The notes under the pieces were generated by a model. That model was not told the DNA's origin, searched no databases, and saw only the letters and a program-made list of their open reading frames with translations. The translations under genes were made by a program, and so were the position numbers. A stretch of DNA of 64,000 nt from Lachnospiraceae bacterium (GTDB lineage Bacteria; Bacillota; Clostridia; Lachnospirales; Lachnospiraceae): assembly GCA_022510565.1 (NCBI GenBank), contig JAFLTE010000002.1, positions 124,001-188,000 on the forward strand, in the 5' to 3' direction. This document shows positions 51,276 to 61,005 of the stretch, piece by piece; within the stretch, counting starts at the first letter, position 1, and each line of letters begins with the position of its first letter.

Positions 51276-53327
51276 TTAATCACCAATCCTGTTCAATGTG
51301 AATTCATCTACGGTTCCCCAGCTTCTGGCGTTACACTTCATACGCACGCCGATGGTAAGTGTGCCGTCCGTAACCTTTATTTCAGGAATCGTAGGAGTCT
51401 GCCAATTCGCCCAACCGGCTACCATAAACGGCTCCGTTATTTCTTCACCGTTTACAACGGCATATAATTCCATCTCACAGTCCTCGGAAACGTCGCCGCC
51501 CTGAGCATATACAAGAAGCTGATAGGTTCCCGGCTCTAAATCCGTGAAATCCTGTTCAATGGCAAATTCCATATCGGAATCTTCCGACCAGAAGTGATAA
51601 GCAACCACACCGTCATGGGCATCGTCTGCCTTCGTCTGGAAATCCGTCGGGTTCTTGTCGCCTTCATATGTCACTCTCCACATGGAAGTATCGGATTCTT
51701 CAAAGCTCGGATTCTTCACATGGTTGAGCATCTTGACTTCTACGTGGCAGGCAACGTCTGTACCGTCCTCAAGAGTTCCCGCGATATCGTAGTTACCGCC
51801 GACGTTTGTATCAATCGCTGCAATCTGTGCCGCATTCCAGGTAACCGCAACCTTTGCATTGGCTGAACGATCATTGTAAATAACATCTATCGTTTCGGGA
51901 AGCGCAATGTCCGTACCCACATCACTGGTTGTATAAATCTCGGGAATATAATCGATTGCCAGAGGTGTGGTTGCGCCGTATTTTAAATATTTCCATACAT
52001 TTAAAGATGCAAGAGGATAGCCGTGGAAGTCAAACATCGCCTGATTATCCCACGAACAGCCACCGTAATACAACCCAGCGTCATCCGGATCGTAATCAGC
52101 CGCATAACTGCTTGCCCAGCCGCTTCCGAACTCTTCCCAGATGGGCGAATTATCTGCAGTCGGTTCGCCAACCGGAATCCAGACACCTTCCCAGTAGAAT
52201 ACACCACTGACACCGGCCTCATTTGCCGCCGCACAGACATCGCGAATCATGGTAGCCTGACTCTGTACGGTTGCACCATAGCCTTCAACCAAGTCATCCG
52301 TTCCGGAGAAGCTGTTGCCGGAGCCGTCACCGTCTTCGGATGTGTAGCAATAAGAAGTTTCTGCGATAATAACCTTTTTACCGTATTTGTCCTGAATATT
52401 TCTGGCTACTGCCTGCATATTCTCGTTGGTGCCGTCCCAGAACGGATAGTAGGATAAACCAAAAATATCATAATCAACGCCAAAATTTAACAAATTTAAA
52501 GCAATGGTATTTATTTTGTCCGCTTCCTCAATATTCGTATAGTGCACGACAATCTGTATGTCTTTGTCGTAAGACGCAGATATTTCACGAACCGCCTTGC
52601 TTCCCGATAACAGAAGCGTATAAACCGAAGGAGCAAGTGTCTCGCCGGCCATACCGTTATTTATTTCATTACCGATCTGTACCATTCCTACATCAACGCC
52701 GGCATCAAGAAGCTGTGTGAGACTGTCTTTCGTAAAATCATAGAGTGCATCACTCTTCTCCTGAACACTCATACCCTCCCACGCCTTCGGCGCATGCTGT
52801 CTCTTAGGATCGGCCCAGAAATCCGAATAGTGGAAATCGATACATACTTTCATACCGTATTTGGTTGCACGTTGGCCAAGCACAATCGCTGTAGCGAGGT
52901 CATTATTACCGCCGCCGTACCCGTTGCCGTTCTCATCAAACGGGTCATTCCACACACGGATACGTATATAGTTGACACCGGACTGTGCCAATGTCATAAA
53001 TACATCCTGCTCTTCCCCTTCGAAGTTATAATACTTAACACCGCTGTTTTCTTCCACAAGCACGGAAGATGCATCCATACCACGGATAAAGTCATCGGAG
53101 ATATCTGCGATCGGCTCTATATATATCTCTGACTCTTCCGGACCGTCCGGTAACGAAAACGTCATGACTCCGTCGGCTTGAGTTCCTCCATCGTTAGATT
53201 CCGTCTGTGTTGAATTCTGTTCTTCTGTAACAGAATCGGTACCGTTTGTTCCGCATCCTGACAATGCAGTAAGACAAAGACCGGCACTGATGCTTAAGGC
53301 CAGAAATCTTGCGTGTAATCGTTTCAT
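51276..53327 (-). CDS. Secreted GH53 endo-beta-1,4-galactanase with Ig-like and CBM domains
   Basis: A 683-residue lipoprotein. Lipobox LSGC (Cys near residue 25) and a Thr/Ser-rich linker are followed by a GH53 barrel from about residue 80 to 470 (GMDASSVLVEE, IRIRVWNDPFDENGNGYGGGN, FHYSDFWADPKRQHAPKAW, acid/base Glu in VQIGNEINNGMAG, nucleophile Glu in VIIAETSYCY). Then come an Ig-like domain (IDVIYNDRSANAKVAVTWN) and a C-terminal carbohydrate-binding module (HVKNPSFEESDTSMWRV...AYHFWSED) resembling CBM61, which binds galactan. It would cut pectic galactan at the cell surface. Its promoter carries the same operator as the cytosolic GH53 operon. Confidence 0.93.
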   Translation of the reverse strand: MKRLHARFLALSISAGLCLTALSGCGTNGTDSVTEEQNSTQTESNDGGTQADGVMTFSLPDGPEESEIYIEPIADISDDFIRGMDASSVLVEENSGVKYYNFEGEEQDVFMTLAQSGVNYIRIRVWNDPFDENGNGYGGGNNDLATAIVLGQRATKYGMKVCIDFHYSDFWADPKRQHAPKAWEGMSVQEKSDALYDFTKDSLTQLLDAGVDVGMVQIGNEINNGMAGETLAPSVYTLLLSGSKAVREISASYDKDIQIVVHYTNIEEADKINTIALNLLNFGVDYDIFGLSYYPFWDGTNENMQAVARNIQDKYGKKVIIAETSYCYTSEDGDGSGNSFSGTDDLVEGYGATVQSQATMIRDVCAAANEAGVSGVFYWEGVWIPVGEPTADNSPIWEEFGSGWASSYAADYDPDDAGLYYGGCSWDNQAMFDFHGYPLASLNVWKYLKYGATTPLAIDYIPEIYTTSDVGTDIALPETIDVIYNDRSANAKVAVTWNAAQIAAIDTNVGGNYDIAGTLEDGTDVACHVEVKMLNHVKNPSFEESDTSMWRVTYEGDKNPTDFQTKADDAHDGVVAYHFWSEDSDMEFAIEQDFTDLEPGTYQLLVYAQGGDVSEDCEMELYAVVNGEEITEPFMVAGWANWQTPTIPEIKVTDGTLTIGVRMKCNARSWGTVDEFTLNRIGD

Positions 53328-53389
53328 AAATGTAACCCTCCCAATTTTGCATAATTTAGAAACGTATGAAGTAGGATTGCGCAGTTATC

Positions 53390-53440
53390 GCGCAACCGGT
53401 TGCGTAATTATAGTCTATCAAAAACCGAATATGTTGTCAA
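53390..53440 (-). promoter_or_regulatory. Promoter and LacI-type operator of the secreted GH53 gene
   Basis: Minus strand -35 TTGACA (53435-53440), in ACACATTGACAAC, 17-nt spacer, -10 TAGACT (53412-53417). The perfect palindrome CGCAACCGGTTGCG occupies 53391-53404, across the expected transcription start. The -35 box overlaps the stop codon of the LacI gene upstream. Binding there would block initiation. Confidence 0.75.
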
Positions 53441-54435
53441 TGTGTAGATTCCCTCATACGAACCTCATAACCTAACAACGTACACTTGTCTACTTCCTCC
53501 CCGTCCAGCATACGAAGCAGCAGCTCGCACGCTTTCCTGCCCAGTTCTTCCACATCAAATCGTATGGATGTGACAGACGGAAGACGATTTGCCAGCATAG
53601 CACTATCATAAAAAGAAGCAACCTTTACCTGCTCCGGCACCACGACTTGTCCCTGCTGCAAAGCATTGAGCACACAGCCGCACAGAAAATCGTCCATACT
53701 TACAATACACTCCGTCCGCTCCCGCAAAAGCTCCTCCACAATCCTGTCAACACTTATTCCATCGGAAGTGTTCAATATGATCCTCTTTGTGCCGTCCCAA
53801 TTTTTCTTCTCACGAAAAGCATCTTCGAACCCCTGCAATCTGTTTCCGGTAACAACATAACTCTCGTTGCCGCCAATCAGTGCTATTCTTTTAACACCTT
53901 GTTCTAACAGCCCGGATGTCAGCTCCCTGCACGCACTTCGGTGGTCATTATCTATCTGCACAACTTCTTTGTCATCCGTACTGCCGATTGCCACAAAGGA
54001 TACCCCGTTTTCTTTTAGATACCTCATGGGCCCGTCATCTACCAGTGTCCTTGTAAGAATCACACCGTCAATCTTACGATTGATCACCGCTCTCTCGAGC
54101 TGTGTGATATCGCCCTCCGTCACCATGGAAATCAATACATCATACCCGGCGGCGGATGCTACTCTGCAAATTCCGATCATACAGCTCTGAAAAAAAGGCA
54201 GCTCCGCGACATTGGTATCACCCGGCATTACAACTCCCAGATTATATGTCTTGTTTTGTGCAAGCCCCTGGGCGATGACATTCGGTCTGTAATGATGTTC
54301 TTCTATATAATCCAATACTTTCTGACGGGTCTGCTGTCCAATCCTGCCTTTGCCTGATATAGCTCTCGACACGGTTGTCTTGGACACCCCCAACGTCTGT
54401 GCTATATCACCTATCGTCAAATTCTTATCTTCCAT
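53437..54435 (-). CDS. LacI-family regulator of the galactan genes
   Basis: A 332-residue repressor: helix-turn-helix MEDKNLTIGDIAQTLGVSKTTVSRAISGKGRIGQQTRQ, hinge near residue 50-60, then the sugar-sensing domain (NLGVVMPGDTNVAELPFFQ, IDGVILTRTLVDD, QGVKRIALIGGNESY, VASFYDSAMLANRLPSVTSIRFD). Ribosome site GGAGGAACC. The operator with a CG centre, CGCAACCGGTTGCG, found upstream of the secreted GH53, the cytosolic GH53 operon and (imperfect) the GH42 gene, is the probable target. It is followed by the secreted GH53 gene and divergent from GH42. Confidence 0.93.
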   Translation of the reverse strand: MEDKNLTIGDIAQTLGVSKTTVSRAISGKGRIGQQTRQKVLDYIEEHHYRPNVIAQGLAQNKTYNLGVVMPGDTNVAELPFFQSCMIGICRVASAAGYDVLISMVTEGDITQLERAVINRKIDGVILTRTLVDDGPMRYLKENGVSFVAIGSTDDKEVVQIDNDHRSACRELTSGLLEQGVKRIALIGGNESYVVTGNRLQGFEDAFREKKNWDGTKRIILNTSDGISVDRIVEELLRERTECIVSMDDFLCGCVLNALQQGQVVVPEQVKVASFYDSAMLANRLPSVTSIRFDVEELGRKACELLLRMLDGEEVDKCTLLGYEVRMRESTH

Positions 54436-54552
54436 GGTTCCTCCGTATATGATACACTCAACTTATATTGCAGCACACTTTATATCACAGTACTTTTTTA
54501 TCACAGTACTTTTGATATGCTGTATGTTTTGTTATCATCCAATTGGTATAAG

Positions 54553-54582
54553 ATGCGCAACACTTTGCGCAACCGTTGCTAC
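54553..54582. promoter_or_regulatory. LacI-type operator region between the regulator and GH42 genes
   Basis: ATGCGCAACACTTTGCGCAA followed by CCGTTGCTAC contains GCGCAA-C-CGTTGC, a version of the GCGCAACCGGTTGCG operator with one centre base missing, plus a second GCGCAAC half-site. It lies just after a TATAAG box and about 60-90 nt before the GH42 start, so it could control both divergent genes. Confidence 0.55.
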
Positions 54583-54643
54583 AAGATTATCAGATATTTC
54601 ACTATATCGCAATAACTTCTTTAGATAGAAAGGATGGCACTTT

Positions 54644-56647
54644 ATGAAAACAGACAGACTGCTGTTCGGAGCAGCATATTATGACGAATATCTGCCCTAT
54701 GACAGAATTGAGACGGACATGGCGATGATGGAGAAGGCAAATATGAACGTAATTCGTATTGCAGAATCCACATGGAGCACATGGGAGCCGCAGGAAGGCG
54801 TTTTTGATTTTACCCATCTGCACAGGATGCTTCGTGCCTCCGCCGCCCACCATATCTCGGTGATTGTGGGCACTCCCACCTATGCAATTCCCACATGGCT
54901 TGCAGCGAAATGCCCCGATGTTCTGACGGAAACGCACGACGGACCGGAGCGATACGGTCGCAGACAGAACATGGACATTGCCAATCCTGTCTATCTAAAA
55001 CACGCTGAAATCATGATTCGCCGCCTGATGGAAGAGGTATCTTCCTACGACCACATCATCGGCTTTCAGCTTGACAACGAGACGAAATCCTATGATACGT
55101 GCAGTGTCTGCGCTCAGCAAAAGTTTGTGGAATACCTGAAAAATAAATTCGATAACGATTTAAATGCCTTAAACCATGCCTTCGGACTGGACTATTGGAG
55201 CAACCGCATCAATGCGTGGGAAGATTTCCCCGACGTGCGCGGCACAATCAATGGTTCTCTGGGTGCGGAATACCGGAAATTCCAACGCATACTGGTGACG
55301 GATTTCCTCGCATGGCAGTGTGCCATTGTCAAGGAATATGCCGACCCAAACCAGTTTATTACACAGAACTTTGACTATGAGTGGCGAAACTACTCCTTCG
55401 GTCTGCAGCCGGAGGTCAACCAGTGGGATGCCGCAAAACCGCTGACGGTTGCGGGATTTGATATCTATCATCCTTCCGCGCAGTATCTGACCGGCAAGGA
55501 AATTGCTTTCGGCGGCGCTATCGCCCGCTCCGTCAAGAAAGATAACTATCTGATACTGGAAACGGAAGCGCAGGGCAACCACGGATGGCTGCACTATCCC
55601 GGCCAGCTTCGTCTGCAGGCCTTCAGCCACCTTGCCTCCGGCTCCAATTCCGTTATGTATTGGCACTGGCACTCTATTCACAACGCTCTTGAATCCTACT
55701 GGAAGGGTATCTTAAGCCATAACCTGAAGGAGAACGCAACTTACAGGGAAGCCTGTTCTATCGGCGCTGATTTTGCCAGATACGGTAAACATCTTAAGAA
55801 TCTGCGCAAGAAAGCGGATGTGGCATTTATACTGTCTAACGAAGCCTTAACCGGACTTAATTGGTTCTCCATCCACGCTGACTTAAATTACAACGATATC
55901 TTTAGATGGCTCTATGATGCGTTCTATGAGTTAAATATCGAGTGTGATGTCTTATCGATTGACGATATTGACTTATTTAGTCAGTATAAGATATTAGTGA
56001 CTCCTGCCCTCTACAGTGTTTCCGACACTCTTGTCAATAGTTTACGAGACTATGTTGCGAAGGGCGGACATCTGATTTCTACTTTTAAGACAGCATTTGC
56101 CAATGAAGAACTAAAAATCTACGCTGACGATCAACCCCATAATCTGACAGATGTGTTCGGTATGACCTACGATCAATTCACCAACGCAGTCAATGTAGGG
56201 TTAAAAGACTGTGTTTTCCCGATTGAAGTCAATCATGCGGTTCACTACTGGATGGAGCTGCTGATTCCCGATACCGCAAAGGTATTGGCAAGCTATGACC
56301 ATCCGCACTGGGGCAGCTACGCCGCCATCACCGAAAATCGATTCGGAGAAGGCACCGCTTTCTATCTGGGATGTTACTTCGATGGTAAGATACTGAAAGA
56401 ATTGTTGACTTATATAGTCAACTCTACCAATCTTCCACTTCCCCGAGAAAAATACCCGATCATTTTCAAGCGCGGTATCAACGACTATGATAAGCAAATC
56501 ACCTACTGCTTAAACTATGGGGATTCGCCCGCCGAAATTGTATGGCACGATGGAGATGCCGTGCTTCTTATGCAAAACCGTTCTGTAAAGGACGGCGACA
56601 GGATTACAATACAGGGATGGGATTTTGTTGTTGCGGAGCAGTCATAA
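54644..56647 (+). CDS. GH42 beta-galactosidase
   Basis: A 667-residue cytosolic enzyme releasing galactose from the non-reducing end of galacto-oligosaccharides. Start MKTDRLLFGAAYYDEYLPY, the substrate pocket NMDIANPVY, acid/base Glu in IIGFQLDNETKSYDTC, and nucleophile Glu in YLILETEAQGNHGW followed by GSNSVMYWHWHS. A beta-galactosidase trimerisation domain (residues 390-590) and a small C-terminal domain follow. Ribosome site AAAGGAT. It is divergent from the LacI regulator with an operator between them, and completes the galactan pathway with the two GH53 enzymes. tRNA-Trp follows 72 nt after the stop. Confidence 0.96.
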   Translation: MKTDRLLFGAAYYDEYLPYDRIETDMAMMEKANMNVIRIAESTWSTWEPQEGVFDFTHLHRMLRASAAHHISVIVGTPTYAIPTWLAAKCPDVLTETHDGPERYGRRQNMDIANPVYLKHAEIMIRRLMEEVSSYDHIIGFQLDNETKSYDTCSVCAQQKFVEYLKNKFDNDLNALNHAFGLDYWSNRINAWEDFPDVRGTINGSLGAEYRKFQRILVTDFLAWQCAIVKEYADPNQFITQNFDYEWRNYSFGLQPEVNQWDAAKPLTVAGFDIYHPSAQYLTGKEIAFGGAIARSVKKDNYLILETEAQGNHGWLHYPGQLRLQAFSHLASGSNSVMYWHWHSIHNALESYWKGILSHNLKENATYREACSIGADFARYGKHLKNLRKKADVAFILSNEALTGLNWFSIHADLNYNDIFRWLYDAFYELNIECDVLSIDDIDLFSQYKILVTPALYSVSDTLVNSLRDYVAKGGHLISTFKTAFANEELKIYADDQPHNLTDVFGMTYDQFTNAVNVGLKDCVFPIEVNHAVHYWMELLIPDTAKVLASYDHPHWGSYAAITENRFGEGTAFYLGCYFDGKILKELLTYIVNSTNLPLPREKYPIIFKRGINDYDKQITYCLNYGDSPAEIVWHDGDAVLLMQNRSVKDGDRITIQGWDFVVAEQS

Positions 56648-56654
56648 AAAACTC

Positions 56655-56683
56655 TTGCGAAGCCACTATACCTATGCTATAAT
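56655..56683 (+). promoter_or_regulatory. Promoter of tRNA-Trp
   Basis: -35 TTGCGA (56655-56660), 17-nt spacer, -10 TATAAT (56678-56683), with the mature tRNA starting 37 nt later. Confidence 0.7.
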
Positions 56684-56719
56684 GTGATTCGGCGGTTTGA
56701 AGTGCCTACCGCAATACAT

Positions 56720-56790
56720 AGGGGCATAGTTCAAAGGTAGAACAGTGGTCTCCAAAACCATCGATGTGGGTTCGATTCCTACTGCCCCTG
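56720..56790 (+). tRNA. tRNA-Trp (CCA)
   Basis: A 71-nt cloverleaf: acceptor AGGGGCA with TGCCCCT, D-arm AGTTCAAAGGTAGAAC, anticodon loop TCTCCAAAA with anticodon CCA, T-loop GTTCGATTC and discriminator G. No CCA tail is encoded. It stands alone with its own promoter and terminator. Confidence 0.96.
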
Positions 56791-56792
56791 TC

Positions 56793-56822
56793 AAAATCAG
56801 GCTCAACAGCCTGATTTTTTTG
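56793..56822 (+). terminator. Terminator of tRNA-Trp
   Basis: AAATCAGGCT and AGCCTGATTT pair around CAAC (56794-56817) with a run of T following, directly after the tRNA. Confidence 0.9.
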
Positions 56823-56900
56823 ATTTATGAGGCTATTCCGGTTACAAAGTAAAATATTTGCGGAATTGATAACAGCAAAAAATATATAGGGATTCTAATT

Positions 56901-57392
56901 ATGAAAAAAAAGACAATTATTATACTGTTCTCCTTGATTCTCAATCTTGGACTGTTCACAGGCTGCGGCGAAAGTACACCGCTCCTTTCCGCAGACGATT
57001 TTGAATTGGATGCATTGACGAACAAGACAAGCCTCGGCGTGGGGGTCGGCGATACAACCGAGACCTTCTTTAATGCCTACGGTGAATACAGATTTTTCAC
57101 CTCGATAGACAATGGGGACTATCAGGTACTTGTACCGGAGGAGATTTCCTTTGATTCTCCCGTCACGATTCTGCTGCCCACCTTTTTTATAGACGGGCTG
57201 CCTATGGAGCCCGATGCTTTCTGTGAAGAAAATAACATTGAGAAAGCGGAGCTTATCTCTTATCTAAGCTCCGCAGACTATCTGAACCTGCATACGGTCG
57301 AGTACCGCTATCTTGCTTTCACATGGGAAAACGGCACCATCACGGATATACGCCCGATGTATATGAACTACAACGAAGACGGGGCAAACTGA
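56901..57392 (+). CDS. Small uncharacterised lipoprotein
   Basis: A 163-residue exported protein: signal peptide MKKKTIIILFSLILNLGLFTGC with lipobox FTGC, then a soluble domain of about 140 residues starting SADDFELDALTNKTSLGVGVGD, rich in acidic and aromatic residues. No known domain recognised. No clear ribosome site (only a weak AGGGATT region) is visible. The 3' end overlaps the convergent ABC transporter gene by 25 nt. Probably a membrane-anchored surface protein. Confidence 0.65.
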   Translation: MKKKTIIILFSLILNLGLFTGCGESTPLLSADDFELDALTNKTSLGVGVGDTTETFFNAYGEYRFFTSIDNGDYQVLVPEEISFDSPVTILLPTFFIDGLPMEPDAFCEENNIEKAELISYLSSADYLNLHTVEYRYLAFTWENGTITDIRPMYMNYNEDGAN

Positions 57393-59131
57393 CTGTTGTA
57401 GAGCTTCGCGTAAAATCCATCCTCTTTAAGCAGTGTCTCATGGTTTCCCTGCTCAATCACATTCCCGTCCTTCATAACCAGAATCACATCAGCCTCACGA
57501 ATGGTAGAGAGTCTGTGCGCCACGATAAAACTGGTTCGGCCTTTCATCATGGTGGCAAACGCCTGCTGTATTCTGATCTCGGTTCTCGTATCAATGGAAG
57601 AAGTCGCCTCATCCAAAATCAGCATAGGAGGCAGGCAGAGCATGACTCTGGCAATACATAATAACTGTTTTTGTCCCTGAGAAAGATTCCCTCCATCCTC
57701 CCCTATCACAGTATCATATCCCTGCGGCATCCTTTTGATAAAGCTGTGGGCATGGGATAATTGGGCTGCATTGATGATTTCTTCCTCGGTAGCCTCCGGC
57801 TTGCCCATCACAATATTATCCCTGATCGTGCCTGCTTTCAGCCATGTCTCCTGAAGCACCATGCCGTAGTTGGCACGCAGACTGCTTCTGGTCACATCAC
57901 GAATATCCCTGCCGTCCACACATATTTTACCCGACTGTACATCGTAGAAACGCATCAGCAGATTAATAACCGTAGTCTTTCCGCATCCGGTGGGACCGAC
58001 GATGGCTACCCGCTGTCCTGCCTGTACCGACAGGTTGAAATCCGTAATCAGCTTTTTATCCGGCACATAAGAGAAGTCCACATGCTCCAGCTCCACCCTG
58101 CCGTCTACGTTTCCAAGCGAAATTGCATCCTCTCTGTCCGGTATCTGAGGTTCCTCCTCAATCAGGGCAAAAATCCTGGCAGCGCAGGCGATAGCATTCT
58201 GCAGCTCCGTCACCACACCCGATATCTCGTTAAAAGGCTTGGTATACTGGTTGGCATAGGTCAAAAAGCATGACAACTGACCAACGCTGATGCCGCCCCG
58301 TATGGCGTAGAGTGCACCTGTCACCGCCACACCCGCATACACCAGATTATTGACAAAACGGGTGGAAGGATTCGTGATGGAAGAATAAAAGATTGCCTTT
58401 AACGAACACCGTCCCAGTCTCTCATTGATTTCATCGAAGGTTTCCAGCGCCTCGTCCTCATGGGAAAAGGCCTGCACTACCTTCTGATTGCCAATCATCT
58501 CCTCAATCAGTGCGGTCTGCTCTCCTCTCGTCTTCGACTGCTCCTGAAACATCAGATAAGTCTTCTTGGCAATAAACGATGCCACGAGAAAAGACAGGGG
58601 CGTAATAAGTACCACAACACCCGTAATCCAAACATTGACACTGAGCATGAAGCCCAAAGTGCCGATAATCGTAATTACTCCCGTAAAAAACTGCGTAAAG
58701 CCCATCAAAAGCCCATCCGAGAACTGATCTACATCGGCAATGACACGGCTCACCACATCCCCGTAGGAATGCCCGTCAATATATTTTAACGGTAAAATCT
58801 CGATTTTACGGAATGCCTCGTCCCTGACATCCTGCACAATACGGTATGCCATCTTGTTGTTGCACACATTCATAATCCACTGTGCCGCCGCTGTCACTGC
58901 GATAGCGATTGCCATCACCTTAAGGATTCGGAAAATTCCCTGAAAGTCTACCATACCCCGCTCAATAATCAAGTCTATGACTCTTCCGGTCAAAATCGGA
59001 AGATACAATGTCAGTGTCACGGTAAGCGCCGCCATTAAAATGGACATGGCTAAATAAAACCAATATTTCTTTATATATTTTAAAACCTTTAATATAGTCT
59101 CTTTTTGACTAATTTGGTCATTTTTACTCAT
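57368..59131 (-). CDS. ABC exporter, fused membrane and ATPase domains (second subunit)
   Basis: A 587-residue half-transporter: six membrane helices (residues 20-310), then an ATPase with Walker A VAIVGPTGCGKTTVINLLM, Q-loop MVLQETWLKAGTI, signature NLSQGQKQLLCIARVM and Walker B MLILDEATSSID. It pairs with the adjacent subunit, whose stop overlaps this start (ATGA, 59128-59131). The start MSKNDQISQKE is chosen for that overlap and the GGGGGAG upstream. This subunit has the full catalytic Glu (DEATSS). Such heterodimers export drugs, lipids or peptides; the substrate is unknown. Confidence 0.93.
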   Translation of the reverse strand: MSKNDQISQKETILKVLKYIKKYWFYLAMSILMAALTVTLTLYLPILTGRVIDLIIERGMVDFQGIFRILKVMAIAIAVTAAAQWIMNVCNNKMAYRIVQDVRDEAFRKIEILPLKYIDGHSYGDVVSRVIADVDQFSDGLLMGFTQFFTGVITIIGTLGFMLSVNVWITGVVVLITPLSFLVASFIAKKTYLMFQEQSKTRGEQTALIEEMIGNQKVVQAFSHEDEALETFDEINERLGRCSLKAIFYSSITNPSTRFVNNLVYAGVAVTGALYAIRGGISVGQLSCFLTYANQYTKPFNEISGVVTELQNAIACAARIFALIEEEPQIPDREDAISLGNVDGRVELEHVDFSYVPDKKLITDFNLSVQAGQRVAIVGPTGCGKTTVINLLMRFYDVQSGKICVDGRDIRDVTRSSLRANYGMVLQETWLKAGTIRDNIVMGKPEATEEEIINAAQLSHAHSFIKRMPQGYDTVIGEDGGNLSQGQKQLLCIARVMLCLPPMLILDEATSSIDTRTEIRIQQAFATMMKGRTSFIVAHRLSTIREADVILVMKDGNVIEQGNHETLLKEDGFYAKLYNSQFAPSSL

Positions 59132-60897
59132 TGCGCTCCCCCTTCTTCCTTTGGATACTGCGAATAATAAATTTCCTGATAGACACTGCATCGCTTAAGC
59201 AGTTCTTCATGTGTTCCGATGTCCACAGACAAGCCATCGTCCAGAACAATGATTTGGTCCGCGTAGCGTATGGAGGATGCCCTCTGTGATACGATAAACA
59301 CCGTCGTACTGCCCTCCATATTGTGGATTGCCTGTCTGAGCGCAGCATCCGTAGCATAGTCGAGGGCCGAAGCGCTGTCGTCCAGAATCAGAATTTCGGG
59401 GTCTCCTACAAGAGCCCTTGCGATAGTCAAGCGCTGTCTCTGGCCTCCGGACAGATTTCTGCCCTCCTGTGCAATATGAAAATCCAGTTTTCCTTCTTTC
59501 TGCTCCACAAACTCCTTCGCCTGTGCGATCTCCACGGCACGCCACAACTCCTCATCGGTGGCATCGTTTTTACCCCAGAGCAGATTCTCCCTGATTGTTC
59601 CCTGAAAAAGCACCGCCTTCTGTGGAACCATCCGCACCTTACTGCGCAGTTCCTCCATGGTATACTCCTGCACATTCATACCATCGATTTTGACACAGCC
59701 CTTGGTAGCGTCATAGAATCGTGGAATCATATTGACCAATGAGGTCTTGCCGGAACCCGTACCGCCGATAATACCTACCGTCTGTCCTCTTTTTACCCGG
59801 AAATCAATATCGGACAGAGACTCCGCGCCGGCACCCGCATAGGTCAGATGCACATGTTCAAACTCCACGGCATAATCATCTTGATTAATATTGTGACCAC
59901 ACCCCCATTCCATGGAGGAATGAATCTCAAATACATTCTGAATACGGTTTGCACAGGCAAGAGCCTTGGTGATGGTAATAATCAGGTTCGCCAGCTTTAC
60001 CAGTTCCACCAGAATCTGTGACATATAATTAACCAGTGCCACTACCTCTCCCTGTGTGATTGTCCCTTCATCCACACGTACCGCACCCGTGTAGAGAAGT
60101 ACGATGGTCGCCACATTGACAATAACGAATGTGACCGGATTGGTCAATGCTGATATTTTCCCCACAAAAAGCTGCATATGGGCAAGTGTACCGTTCTTCT
60201 CCTCGAAAGATGCAATCTCCTCCTGCTCCTTATTAAAAGCACGGATAACCCGCGCACCTGTCAGATTCTCTCTCGTGGTGCTAAGCACACTGTCCAGACC
60301 AGCCTGAACTTTCTTATAAAGCGGCATAGTCAACATCATAATGCCGAACACAACGACGGACAGAAGCGGAATCGTCACCACGAAAATCAGTGCCGATTTC
60401 ACGTCAATGGTGAAAGCCATAATCATGGCCCCGAAGACAATAAAAGGCGAACGCAGAAAAAGTCTCAGCACCATGTTGACGCCGTTCTGTACCTGATTGA
60501 CATCGGAAGTCATGCGGGTAATCATGGTGGAAGTGCCGAGCGTGTCTATTTCCGTAAAAGACAGCCCCTGAATGTGCTCAAACAGCGCGTGCTTCAACTC
60601 CGTGGAAAACCCGACAGCTGCTTTCGCCGCGTAGTACTGCGCCGTGATGGAACAAATCAGTCCTATCACGCCCAGTACAACGAGAAGACCGCCCATGCGC
60701 AGCACAATGTGCGCATCACCTACTATCATATTTCCCGACTCATAGGCAGCTAAATTACTTCCGCCGATGCCGCGGTCGATGATCACAGCCATAACAAGCG
60801 GCACGAACAGTTCAAAGCCCGCCTCCAACATTTTAAAAAGCGGAGCCAGAACCGTTTCTTTCTTGTAGTTTCTCAAATAGACCAACAATTTTCGCAT
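59128..60897 (-). CDS. ABC exporter, fused membrane and ATPase domains (first subunit)
   Basis: A 589-residue half-transporter with membrane domain (residues 15-300) and ATPase: Walker A GIIGGTGSGKTSLVNM, signature NLSGGQRQRLTIARAL, Walker B ILILDDSASALD. Asp replaces the catalytic Glu after Walker B (LDDSAS), so this site is degenerate, as in heterodimeric exporters such as BmrCD or TM287/288, where only the partner hydrolyses ATP efficiently. Ribosome site AGAGG. Coupled to the second subunit by a 4-nt overlap. Confidence 0.93.
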   Translation of the reverse strand: MRKLLVYLRNYKKETVLAPLFKMLEAGFELFVPLVMAVIIDRGIGGSNLAAYESGNMIVGDAHIVLRMGGLLVVLGVIGLICSITAQYYAAKAAVGFSTELKHALFEHIQGLSFTEIDTLGTSTMITRMTSDVNQVQNGVNMVLRLFLRSPFIVFGAMIMAFTIDVKSALIFVVTIPLLSVVVFGIMMLTMPLYKKVQAGLDSVLSTTRENLTGARVIRAFNKEQEEIASFEEKNGTLAHMQLFVGKISALTNPVTFVIVNVATIVLLYTGAVRVDEGTITQGEVVALVNYMSQILVELVKLANLIITITKALACANRIQNVFEIHSSMEWGCGHNINQDDYAVEFEHVHLTYAGAGAESLSDIDFRVKRGQTVGIIGGTGSGKTSLVNMIPRFYDATKGCVKIDGMNVQEYTMEELRSKVRMVPQKAVLFQGTIRENLLWGKNDATDEELWRAVEIAQAKEFVEQKEGKLDFHIAQEGRNLSGGQRQRLTIARALVGDPEILILDDSASALDYATDAALRQAIHNMEGSTTVFIVSQRASSIRYADQIIVLDDGLSVDIGTHEELLKRCSVYQEIYYSQYPKEEGGAQ

Positions 60898-60924
60898 TCT
60901 GTATAAACCTCTTATTCAAACATT

Positions 60925-60962
60925 GAAACAGCAGCCAAGGTATTCCCTAACTGCTGTCTTAA
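60925..60962 (-). terminator. Hairpin after the LytR-CpsA-Psr gene
   Basis: On the minus strand ACAGCAG and CTGCTGT pair around an 18-nt loop, followed by TTCAATGTTTG. A weak terminator between the LCP gene and the ABC exporter. Confidence 0.45.
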
Positions 60963-61005
60963 GTCTCATTCTCATCGACAGATGCCGATTGCATAACCAA
61001 TATAT

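Noticed and set aside
56403-56427. Inverted repeat TTGACT...AGTCAA within the GH42 gene, like the hairpins at 49319 and 49861
   Set aside because: It lies in coding sequence (TYIVNS), is short and AT-rich, and has no matching context.
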